The position numbers and the translations under genes are program-made. The notes under the pieces are model-generated. The model was not told where the DNA came from and made no database searches. It saw only the letters and a list, made by a program, of their open reading frames with translations. Source: Paraphysomonas bandaiensis (Eukaryota; Chrysophyceae). Taken from it: a stretch of DNA of 64,000 nt. The DNA lies in NCBI GenBank assembly GCA_965644295.1, contig CBFFRP010000076.1, positions 1-64,000 of the forward strand, in the 5' to 3' direction. Numbering within the stretch: the first letter of the stretch is position 1; each line of letters begins with the position of its first letter. Below are positions 43,428 to 54,209 of this stretch, one piece after another.

Positions 43428-45747
43428 GAAAAATTTAATTTTGGCCCTTTTTGGCCCTCGGCCCGCTAGGGCCCTCGGCCCGCATTTGGCCCTCTACTAC
43501 AACTAACAATAATAACAATAATTCTTAATTAAAAACACACACAACACACACTACAACCACAAGCAACAATAACGCACAAAGCAAAGGGCAGTATTACGCA
43601 CAAAGCAAAGGGTCAAATTTAGCAAGAGTTATTAATATCTTAAGCAAGAGCAACTTTATACCAAAACATTTTTCGGAGCTGGGGGCTCCCCACGCTTCGA
43701 CTCTACGAGCCGGCGTCCACTGCCCCCAGGCCCCCGCCCCTAAACAACGCCGGGGCCGGCCCCACCGGCCCTATTCCGGCGTTTGGCGCCGGTCTGAGCC
43801 CTGCCGGCGGCAACACAGCATGTCTCAATCTCCTCGGTGAAAGCACAGTCTTCGGCTGTCACTGTAGACTCCTTGCCACATCCAGTGTATTTCACTATCT
43901 CCTCAATTGAAATACAATCATCAGTGGGTACATCGACAACATATCCATTCTGCAGTCGGCACTGCTCGCGATAGCCAACGATGGACCCCTCGTAAAATCC
44001 AACTCTCACCACCTCGTACATGCACCCATCCTCAGGATCATAGTGGCTCTTCCCAATCAAAAACTTGTATTGGTTGAGCTGCGCAAACTTAGTCCTTTGG
44101 ACTGACCTGTCCATTTCAAATGCAGCGTAGTCCTCTGGCAATGTGAATTGCTGGAATGGCAGATGTTTCGGCCGGGATGCATGACCCCTGAGAATTTTGT
44201 TTCGAAGTTCGACGTATTCTTGACTTAGCTTCCGAATAGTACTCACATATAACACCACGGAAGGATGCGCAGTGGGAAAAGCCTCGTTCAGCTTTCTGTT
44301 AAACCTTTCCAGTGGATTGTTGGTTCTATTAATCAAGCGGGATGTTGATGACTCGTCTGTTACAATGCCATGCACATTCCAATCATTAGGATCGGATCCA
44401 GTTACAGGCTTGCCCTCAAAGTTCCGTTTGATAGCATTCATCAGACCCTTCTCGAAATCCACTGAGCCATTGATGATCTCCATCATGAAATCTGTTGAGG
44501 CCTTACTCAAATAAAGAGCCATGGAATACACTTCTTCAAACTTCGATTGCAGCAATATATAAAATACAGGAATGTATAGGGACGAGGCGTAGTCATATAT
44601 CATAATTACTAGACACTGAGAAAATCCCTTTGGCACACATTTAAAAGTACAGTCTATAAACAGATGGACCGGACCACCCTTTACAATATTGATTAAATCA
44701 GGATGTGCAAAGCCAATTATCTTCTGCATCTGATTGCTAACATTGATTGAAGTATTGAACTGTAAAAATAGTCTCTCGTCGTCATCAGCACAGTTCACAA
44801 GCGGATACGACGATATAATTCCTTCCCAATCATTGAACTCTAAACGTCTACACTGATACACCAAAGCTTTGAGTTTCGACGTTTCGAGATATCTATATGG
44901 CATTCCTACCGAAATAAGCAAAAGAAAATGAAGTGAAAACAGCAAAAAGAAAAAAATATCAATTTTCTCACCGAGCTGCTTATATTTCGCTCGCGTTGTT
45001 TCCGCAACTTCATTTGCAATCGCAATGGAGGACTTCGAAACATCTTTCAACGCCATTGCTTCACAAAGTTGTTTCATTTCACCACTTGCGTCATATACAC
45101 CTTTACAAAACGACGACCTCTCCTTGGAATTATCATCAGATGTTGGTGAATCTGAAGGCAATATAAAGATGGCGGCACCACATTTGTGCTCCTCTTTCCC
45201 CTTTGAAATTATCAGTTTTTCATCAGATTCTTCTGCTTGCTCGTGAACAAGAATTGTCAATTTAGCTGGACAGCCACATGTTCTTCCTTTCCGGTGTTTT
45301 GAGCACCGATAATAACCCTTCAAATTTCCTAAATATATGGATCAGTGGCTTACTGATAGAGAATATATTATACCGAACCATCTTGAAGCCTCTTCCTCTG
45401 CTTGATAGTGTATCTGAAACCTTCCCACTGAAAAGTTGTAGGGAGATCATCGCTATTACAACTATCTTTTCTCCCTGATTCTTCTGAATTAGAATCATGC
45501 ATTATTAATCGCCTGCTTGATGACAAAATTATTAATGAATTTGTATTAAGTTTTCAAAAAGTCGAAATTAAAAACTAATCACATTAGTTTTTTCAAAACT
45601 CGAAATCTTTAAAAGACAATAACTGAAATAATATAACAAATCAAAATCTTCAGGAGGCAAAAACTGAAAAAAATTAATTTTAGAGGGCCCGCGGGGGGCC
45701 GCGGGCCCGCGAGGGCCGAGGGCCCTGGCGGGCCGCAAAAAAACCTT
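43428..45747 (-). mobile_element. Mutator-like element (MULE) with GC-rich ends
   Basis: Inserted in the hAT arm. ATCAATATTATG (12 bp) flanks both sides (43416-43427 and 45748-45759), and the uninterrupted arm elsewhere has one copy. Both ends carry GGCCCGC(T/C)AGGGCCC followed by TCGGCCC in inverted orientation, with many extra GGCCC/GGGCC units. This is strikingly GC-rich against AT-rich surroundings. It encodes a transposase on the minus strand. Confidence 0.85.
43740..45503 (-). CDS. MULE transposase with FLYWCH-type N-terminus
   Basis: Catalyses transposition of the surrounding element. The main frame spans 43740-45323, with an upstream exon beginning near 45503. An intron at about 44906-44971 (GTGAG...CGGTAG) is likely, because the translated frame there is a Phe/Leu run. 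The N-terminal FQWEGFRYTIKQRK (upstream exon) plus YYRCSKHRKGRTCGCPAKL forms a FLYWCH/WRKY-like zinc domain. Next comes the MULE catalytic domain with FIDCTFKCVPKGFSQCLVIM (D of the DDE triad) and FYILLQSKFEEVY. TNNPLERFNRKLNEAFP precedes the C-terminal third. The last 25 residues are Gly/Arg/Ala-rich because they run into the GC-rich terminus. Apart from the introns there is no stop, so the copy may be recent. Confidence 0.85.
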
Positions 45748-46536
45748 ATCAATATTATGACAGTCATATAAGAGAAGATTCTCAACTGTAGGGTGCAAAA
45801 TGGATATAAATAACCGAGAAAATGATTACAACATTACAGAGGATGAAGAAGTTGATGTTGACTATGCGTTTCTCAAAAAATTAAGAAACGTATAGGTCCA
45901 CGAGTCATTAACGGTTACCCGGCATTGGTATGTACTTCCAATACATGGGAGCGTCTGTTCAGCGCAGCTAAACATATTATATCAGTGTTGCGCAAAAGTA
46001 TCCATCCTACTTAATATGCTGTTGTTGCCGAAAGCTATTCGACAGTTGTGGCCGGATACTAGCATATTTCAATTAGTTCTGTGGATGATTATGGTGATGT
46101 TGACGTCACCGATGATGGATCAGAGGATGAGGACGAGGTGGATTTTTATTAGCTATAAGCAGTAGTTGGTTTGGTTTTCATTTGATCTTAATGACTAAAA
46201 CTAAAAATGGAATATACGGATGTGTTTACTTCTTACAGATTTGTCATACTAATATATTGTAATAGTATTGTTGGGCCTGTTAAAAACTTTCATCAATAGT
46301 ATTGATCGAACGCTCTCAAACAATATAGTTATTGATGGACCGGAAAAATACATATTATATTTTAAATGTTAAAGCAACTCACAAATATTGCCATCAATAA
46401 TTTGATAGTATATACTATCAGGTATACATATATATATATAAGGCCAGATAATAATATATATTGCAATATATTGATACATTTTGGGCGCCAAGTAGAAAAC
46501 ATTTGCTCAATCGGTAGTACCTCTAGTAATCATCGA

Positions 46537-46752
46537 TTACTGTTGCACTGTGCTTGCGGTCCACAAGTTCTTGTTGAAGCAGAGGAACAGCAGCATTTCA
46601 ACGCGTCGCAAACGTGCCATGATAATCTCTGCTGAACAAAAAAGCTCCACAACGTTAGTTGTACTGAATATATGTGTGCTTGGGCGATCGATACTGGATG
46701 TCAAGCGCTGTCTCTTCTTGCTGGCTCTATGACTTTCAAAGTGCAGCACCAA
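46537..46752 (-). pseudogene. hAT transposase C-terminal remnant
   Basis: Residues THIFSTTNVVELFCSAEIIM followed by LRRVEMLLFLCFNKNLWTAST align with IYSTTNCALRLFSRAKINM and MFLRFSRFLWNASTLED of the element at 51988-53434. The conserved ERLFSRAK box is corrupted. Ends of this copy are not visible. Confidence 0.65.
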
Positions 46753-46959
46753 CGTTTCTTACATTTGTCACTTCGATGCCATATATATCCAGTGATTCAG
46801 CTTCGTCTTCAGCCTTTCGAAATCTTGTAGCCTCTGTTCTCTTTTTGACGAGTCAAATATTCCTCATCTCCGTCCTGAGCCTTCATAATGGCCTCATCGA
46901 AGGTAGGGCTTTGAACGATATCCGAATCTACGGAGAGGTGGAAAGCTGTGATAGGTAAT

Positions 46960-48522
46960 GAGCTGTTTACACTGACATGTTCTTCTACAATTCATAGGAA
47001 AATATACTCAGTCAATCTTTAGTTTTACGTGGAAGACATCATACTTTTAACAGTTATTGGTACTAACTTGACTGAGACAGTATGAATTCAAATATATCGA
47101 ACATGAATAGCGTTCTTCATTGCAGGTAATTATAAGAATTCTGAGGTATTATAATATTTATAGATCCGTTATATATGATTATATGAAGAGCAATTTATGA
47201 TTAATCAAATATATTTTCCAAGACACACAAGCAAAACAAATATAATATCAATATAATATTGCGAGGCCAAATTATGCTGAAATAATAATAAAGATATATA
47301 TTATACAATATTGTATCATGCAATAATATATGATTGCAATATATTTTTGTTATCACTTTCTAGTAATCTCTAGTTTTAGTGTTTCTAGTAGTGTATAGTG
47401 CAAATATGATTGTTGATTCAAGATTCCTTGGGTATACAGTAAACGCAAAAGCAAAAAACATCATTCTTGTCTGTGACTGCGTTGGGGATGCAATAATGAC
47501 ATAAACTGATTACCCATGTATAACATAAATAGAAATTAATTAATAATGTTTGGTATGTAGTAATAATTACTATTAACTATATTATAACATTGTCTGAGTG
47601 ACATTATATGAAATATATTGTGAGCTAGCTTAGCAATAGCAATGATAGTGGATTGTTCAAGCCGGTCGACCGATCAATATTTTGCAAGACTAAATTATAT
47701 TGCTCCCTAGATTATATATATTCGTTGAACTCACTAACTACTTCAGTATCCTGACGTACAGTCACCTAGCTATATACTTCTTACATATAAATAAAATAAG
47801 GGTACAGGTTACAGATAAGGGTAGTGGAGGAAAAAGGTGAAAAGACGTGACAACATGACAACTTCTATAATTTCACAGAGCTATTAATTACAGTGAACTC
47901 CCTTTTATGATCTAATATATAGCTACGAAATAGATATAAAATAAATATGAACCAACAATGCACGATAATATATTATTCATATAAAATTATAAAAATGTGC
48001 GTAGTATTAATATGTGTTGTATATAGAATAGGTGGTGGAAAATTATATAAAAGCATGGAGTTGTCTATGCGTCTATGTCAGCTGGCGAAGGAGTTAAAAT
48101 TGAGCTTTCATGACACAAATTTATTGATCACAACTGAGCTTAGTTCATAAAACAATATCTAACCATTTTCTAGTTAGATGAATTCAAATCAACACAACCA
48201 AAGGTAGCTGTTAATATTTATGTCAACCTGAACATAGTGAGATTAACAACATGTATAGCGCTTGTCTTGCCATGTAGCTTCAATTGATTTTATAGTAGAC
48301 ATGCTTCGAAGTACACTGCAATCTATAATTCGCAATTGAATAGCTCTAACTCATATTCTAAGTACGCACTACTAGGGGAATCGCGCTCTATTGGTATACA
48401 ATAGCACAATCTGAGACGTACAATATTCATCAACTCCTCAATAAGTCGTCAAACTGTAGTATACTTCAGTGAGCGTGGCATTAACTGTTGTAATTTGGCA
48501 GGCAGATTACTGCAATTATCTC
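46960..48522. other. AT-rich intergenic DNA with short hAT/MITE fragments
   Basis: Fragments at 47255-47345 resemble the MITE at 38275. 47620-47710 has GCCGGTCGACCGATCAATAT, like the hAT left arm. No gene is seen. Confidence 0.45.
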
Positions 48523-50988
48523 TTATGTTGTGTGCGGAGTATCCGGTGGTGGCATTGTCGTCCACTCATAGGTGAAACAGTCTGGCTGACCTCTATGCGA
48601 ATATATGATAGATGGATGCCTGCCTCGTCTTTTCGATCCTTTATACTCTGCATCACTACTTCGCAGAACTCTTCTCCTAGCACTGTGTCCTTGATTCTGC
48701 AGACTCTTGATGTAGTCTCCAATAGTTCCCACTATCCTACCTCGAAGATCAGAATAGAAATCATTCTGTGTAGACTGGAATTCACTCCAGCAGAAGGGGG
48801 GTTGAGAATCTGTTGTTGGTCCTTGTTGAACCAGGATCTCGATAGCATTTAAACTGGACGTATTTCGTTGAACATCTGCTCGCAGAATTGATGACACCTT
48901 GGCATCTACAGCCCCGAAGGCTCTCATCTTCAACTTGTCTTCCTGCAAGTCCTCTCGACAGGCTATGCTTTCACACGCATCCCCTATAGACTCCTCATCC
49001 TCCTGGAAGTGATTGTATCGCAAAAGTACCTGTAGTCCAGTAATATTTTGTACCATCCCATGAAGTCGACGAAATAGTCGTGCACGGGGGCAGGTTGAAT
49101 AGCAGTTGCGATCTGCAGCAAATGAAGTCGAAGAGGGACCTGAAGAGATACATAGGTTCGTAGATTATATTGAAATATATGTATATATACCGTTAGCCTC
49201 CACAAAATTCTTTCGGGTGGTCTCGCAGAATGCTGTGTTGCCAGAGTACTCAGACATGTCAGAAAAGAAGGGTTCATTGTAGGAGGCCCAATACGTGTGA
49301 GTCTACAATCATGAATTCATCAGCCTCTTAGTCATGCAAATACACCAGTTCAACCATGCATACCAAAGCAATTACACAGATGCATATACACCTGTTCAAC
49401 CATTCATACCAAAGCAATTACACAGTCGCAGGAATGAGAATCAATTCTGTACAGACCCACCTTTAAGTGCTCAGTGAGGTCCGCCGATTGTATCATACCA
49501 GGCATTTCTTCAAGTACTGTGAGTAGCCCATCTTGCACTCCATCTCTTTCGGAAAACCGAGCCATGTCAACAACCATCCATTGATTCGCATAAGTACCCG
49601 AGTGGTCATATGAAAATCGCCTCGACCAATCGTTTCCGTCTATTGCCATGAGGTTTGCTGACCTAACGCGCACCCAGCTCAACAGGGAAGCTGGTTTAAT
49701 AAGTGCATACAAGGAGGAATTGTGGTTATCTAGAGAGGTTTCCATGACGGCTAGCCGTCCACCAGAGGAAGAGCAGGGGCAGGTCTGGCGACGAGGGACG
49801 GTATAAGTGGTATAAAAGTCATCCACAGACGTGAGCATACCAGGAGACGAGGAAAAGTAGGTGTGTGGCCGCAAAATACTTCTTGGCCCTTCACAAGCAC
49901 ATTCACTCTCTGCGATACCCTTCGGCCAGCTGGGGAAGATGTAATGTTTAAATATGCGGGGACCCATATTACGGTAGTCGTCCCAAGTGTTGTGACCAAA
50001 CAGTACATCAGAGCCGTCAGGTAGCAACTTTACGATAGCAGAGCAGTGGTCTCTCCGTCGATCACTAACTGTTGACACTCCACCTTCACCATTGATTCCA
50101 GTAGTTCGACGTCTATCATGTTGCTCAGCTGAGATCTTTTCCATAATCTGAATGAGATCACCATTGCTGTTTAACAGCAGGAACTGAATAACTGTGGGGG
50201 CTTTGAGACTCGTATAAAGGGTATCGATTCCTTCGTCGAATTCCTGTTCCCCACCGACCAGTCTGCCATCTTGAAACCCTGCAACGACGCCTTCCAACTG
50301 TTGTACAATCCCGCATACAGTCAACCAGTGTGCACTGTCATTACATCGCCCTTTAGACTTTGATATCATCCACTGATAGTTCTCGAGTAGGAATGAGATG
50401 ATAGCCGGATCGGGGTCCACAGGATTGGGTTCCACTGTATCGAATAGACCTGCGAGCAACAACAATCAGAAAAAAGTAAAGGCATGTGGGCTATAACACA
50501 CTCTGATAGTAATTCGGATAAAAATCAGCGATCTGTCGCCAGGTCAAGAAACCTTCCAAATAACCGATTGCTCGCATAGACAGGAGATACTGCTCCACTG
50601 AATCATCAGCAGGCAATGTTTCGACCTCGAGGTAATTCCACCCTTGACCTTCCACATTGCTGTGAAACTTTCCACTTGCAATTGCATTAGATCCCAAGTA
50701 TCCCAGCATGATCTGATGGGCTGACGTTAAGGTAACACTCATATCATATCAGACACTCACAGCAAACGATTCAGTGCTTTTATCATATCGAACACTCGCA
50801 GTGACCGTTTCTTCTGGAAGCATATCTTGAGTCACGTCTATCTTAAGGAAGGAGTCATATGAGAGCAGGAGCAGCAGAACAATAGCGAAGATGAGAGTGC
50901 CGGCACACATATTAATATGCCGCACATGTTTATGCGCTCCTCTCGAAGCGTGAGGCCCGATAAGAGGTGATGCCTCACTCAACGGCAT
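48523..50988 (-). CDS. Phospholipase B-like (PLBD) lysosomal hydrolase with membrane anchor
   Basis: Ntn-fold amidase/phospholipase family, lysosomal in animals and secreted in Dictyostelium. Clear exons: 50502 up to about 50742, 49461-50449, 49191-49302 and 48523-49139, all in frame. The N-terminal exon ends near 50763 and its splice to the next is unresolved, because the obvious donor gives a phase conflict. PLBD blocks: GWNYLEVET, MRAIGYLEGFLTW, DHCSAIVKLLPDGSDVLFGHNTWDDY (Cys is the expected autoproteolytic nucleophile), YDHSGTYANQWMVVDM, YWASYNEPFF, CPRARLFRR and RGQPDCFTYEW. An extra basic stretch of about 60 residues separates FCWSEF from GQPD. The N-terminus has a cytosolic acidic dileucine (EASPLI), then a membrane segment at about residues 31-43. 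Confidence 0.93.
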
Positions 50989-51964
50989 CGCCAGTATGAT
51001 GCAAGAGGGCTGAGATGACTATCAGATGATGCCCTGCACGGGAGTGTAGGTGATCGTATCGTCTGTCTATCCAGGCAGGTTGCTGTGTGATGTGATTATG
51101 TATACCGCCGTATACGGTGTACGCATGTGTGTATATGTACTCTGTACATGTATGTGCTATACTGTATGTACACAGTGGCTGTACGGTGCTGTTGTAGCCC
51201 GGATTTTAGAAATTTGTTCCACCGTTTGTTCCACCTTTTGTTTTTTCGGATGTTGCATTTTTGGAAGTCCTCCACTGCCTGGTGTGCACATCTGCTCTGG
51301 ATACTCTGAGGCGGATCGAGTGCTGTGCTATATTCCTGCTGCTGTGAGTAGAGCAGGACTATACCACACCGCAGTGTATAGAACGAACTGAGCTTACGTA
51401 TGTGGCATTGGAATTGCAACCACTCTGATAGACTTGCAAGAGTTCGAGCATCTCTTCGCTCTGCATATAATGCTATGGAGTTGGAGGCAGTGTCCGCACT
51501 GTTCTTATCCAAAGCTGATGTTCAACACTAAACTCATGAGCATATGCCCCGATAAGCTCTTTGCAAGCTGATTTATTGATTTCATTCCCATATTGGGGTG
51601 CATAGTAGGAAGCTGTTCTTACGAGTGTACACATCTCTGCTACTCTCATCGCTATGCGTCCCTGGAGCGGTTATGTACACTGATAAAGCCTGTCATATAC
51701 GTACTACTTGACAAGATGTAACAATAGATCCTACATACGCACCAGTAGCTATCGCCATGAGACAGTCTGTATTTTGGTTGCAACATGGTCATAATTTTCC
51801 TATCTCTCATACGATAATACAGTAAGTACCCTGTGTACAAAACTTAACTCTCAATATGTTTGATACTGTTATAGTAGGTATTGTAAATATTTAGGGAAAT
51901 ATATATATTCGGAGATACCCAGAACGCTTCAGCACACTCTATTTATAATGGAGTTAGCACTGAC
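50989..51964. promoter_or_regulatory. Upstream region of the PLBD gene and intergenic DNA
   Basis: 51095-51175 is dense in GTATAC/GTAC palindromes (ATACCGCCGTATACGGTGTA). The remainder up to the MITE at 51965 has no supported gene; the longest frames (113 and 138 codons, opposite strands, 51050-51512) overlap and show no domain. Confidence 0.4.
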
Positions 51965-53508
51965 CAGGGCCTGGTAACCGTTAATGGCAGGGCTGCGTAA
52001 CAATGAATTAAATTGCAATTAATTGGCAATTATTAACTATATAGTATAAGAGCACAGAATACTAGAATTAGAAGTTGCAAAGCATTAAGGACGATGGCCA
52101 TTTATTGCCCTTAATTGCTATTACAATAGTGGGAAGGTTGGCCTCTCATTATGACGTTTTCTTTACATTAAGAAAGGTACTGTTTCTTTGAACGGTCGAT
52201 TATGTGTCTTTCCTCTTGATTTTGAGCTACAAAGCATAGTTCAGCTCGATCCATAGTGTATATGTAATGCTCAATACCCCTCTAGTTGAAGATATATATC
52301 TATATGTAGTGTGGCAAACATGTTCTTCCGATCCTGGATGCCTTACAGGACACTGTAGGATTGAAGTTCACTACGAACTGGATGTGCAGCGGTATGGACA
52401 TGGATTATCAGGGCTTTTACAGTTCTTTGCAGACGAAAACCTGGATATTTAGAGTTTTGGCCATGTAAATATCATACACCGTCAATCATATCATCATACG
52501 ACAATTGTGTGTATCATAATCCTGAGGTGTCTGACAACTTAACACCAGAATCAATTTCAAGGGTGTTTCTACCCAACTCGAGGACTTTGATAATGGCCCT
52601 CAGAAATGGGAATGCAGAGAATGTCAAAAATCCTATCAGTGACAGAGATAAGCAGGTTGGTTCACTGGGCTCAGCATGCAAAGCAGTACGAAGTCTGAGA
52701 TGAGATGTGGAGCTGATCTCATGGATTCTTATGTTGAGAATCAAAAGTTTCTCCTGTCTCTCACTGCGTTCAGATGGTTGGAGTGGATAACTATAGACGA
52801 TCATCGATTTTATTTTGCGGAGAAAGCGTTCTTGTGAATGTCTGATTATTATAAGAAAGCGTTGACGAGAAAGAATACCAATCTGAAGCCAATATCAAGT
52901 AGCACAATCATGAAATTTCTGGATGCTTTGGCGCAGCAAGTTGAAAAAGTGAAAGAAATGTTGCCTAATTCATTTGGCCTAGGTCAGGAATGTTGGACCT
53001 CAAACATGTTATGTTGGACAGAACTAGTGACAAAGAGGAAAACGAAGATGATGATGTCGCTTCACTGACGAGAAGACACCAAGCGCACCAAGATCAGAAG
53101 CGACTATATATACGCACGACCGCTGCTTGAAGCATATTTACTCCACTACTAATTGTGCTTTAAGGCTTTTCAGTAGAGCAAAAATCAACATGAGTGATCT
53201 GCGCAAATCTATGGCTCCTCGTCGATTAGAGGCCCTTATGTTCTTGCGCTTTAGTAGATTTCTGTGGAATGCAAGTACTCTTGAAGATGCTATACGTGCT
53301 TGCAATGAGTAACTAAGTTAATTAGACAATAATTGGCACAATTAAATTGGAATTAATTGCAATAATTTCAATTATAATTGCGCGAGCTATAACTAATAAA
53401 TGCAATTTAATTATAACTATAAAACGCAGCCCTGGTTAATGGTAATGCCATTATAATTGCCAGGAACTAGACTACCATTAATGGGCCATTAACGGTTACC
53501 ACGCCCTG
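51965..53508. mobile_element. 89-bp MITE of the CAGGGCCTGG hAT family, split by another hAT
   Basis: The ends CAGGGCCTGGTAACCGTTAA and GGTTACCACGCCCTG match the element at 3641-5174. A perfect 8-bp duplication GCACTGAC lies at 51957-51964 and 53509-53516. Removing the inner hAT and one target copy leaves 89 bp with no coding capacity. Confidence 0.88.
51988..53434 (+). mobile_element. hAT transposon of a second family (CAGGGCTGCG ends), transposase decayed
   Basis: Inverted ends CAGGGCTGCGTAACAATGAA and AACTATAAAACGCAGCCCTG. A perfect 8-bp duplication GTTAATGG (51980-51987, 53435-53442) comes from the MITE it entered. Subterminal arms are rich in AATTGCAATTAATT. Interrupted frames keep YYKKALTRKNTNLKPIS at about 52842 and the C-terminal TTNCALRLFSRAKINMSDLRKSMAPRR at about 53139-53220. 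Confidence 0.88.
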
Positions 53509-53516
53509 GCACTGAC

Positions 53517-54209
53517 TGGGATGTTCACCTGGTTACTTGAACAGGCTTTTCTCACTGAATCTTTATTTCACTGATCTTTTAATTCGTAAAACGAAATGAA
53601 CGAATAGTGAAATCTATGTCGAGTTCTGCAATATGATGTGATATATATTGTGCAATTGAAGTGAGTTAACAGTGTGCAATAGGTAAAGTCAACTCATAGG
53701 TGTAACGGGTGATTATAGTTACAAAGGAATTAAATTCAGTTATTGATGTATGTGTGACTATACAAGATATAGAACTGACTGATGAACATATGATAAACAG
53801 ATGTTGCTAAGAACAGATGTTTCAACATATGTTACACGAATATGTAGTGAAGTGTACAGAATAATAATCATAATTTCTTACTTGAAAGTGCATTGTGTTC
53901 AACAGAGCAAGGTTAAGGTTTACGTGTAGAGCAAAGTTAACTTCAGTGGTGGAATGTCCAATTCGAACAATCTAGAAACTTGAATATCATGTTTAGTTAG
54001 CTGGTAATTAGAAGTATAAAGAAATTAGAAGAGTTATCTTTTATTTGACAACTTTGTTGACAACAACTGAGCATAGGGAATGGGTCCTATCTAGTTCTCC
54101 AAACATACCTATTCGCTTGCTTAAAACAATTATTCTTAATTGTCTCCAAGGGAAATATTTACGTGCCGAAGTTACTAAAAATAGCACAAAGAAGTGTGTG
54201 AATGCACCA
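53517..54209. other. Intergenic, nothing recognised
   Basis: AT-rich DNA downstream of the large minus-strand gene. No supported frame. Confidence 0.4.

Larger units (their letters stand above)
43279..46340 (+). mobile_element. hAT-type element interrupted by a MULE, right end degraded
   Basis: The left terminus CAGGGCTACAAAACAATATA, then GGTCGACCGGCCAAAAATCC and GTATATTGCAATCAATATTA, match the 35363 family. After the MULE the arm resumes at 45748 and continues with GAAGATTCTCAACTGTAGGG. A dead hAT frame at about 45920-46080 holds TWERLFSAAKHIISVLRKS, the dimerisation motif. Right-arm sequence TTGTAATAGTATTGTTGGGC lies at 46256. The final CTAGCCCTG terminus is missing, and left-arm-like sequence follows, so two copies may abut here. 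Confidence 0.7.

Noticed and set aside
51050-51512. Overlapping 113- and 138-codon frames on opposite strands
   Set aside because: No domain, Cys/Tyr-rich low-quality translation, and the region looks like PLBD upstream DNA.
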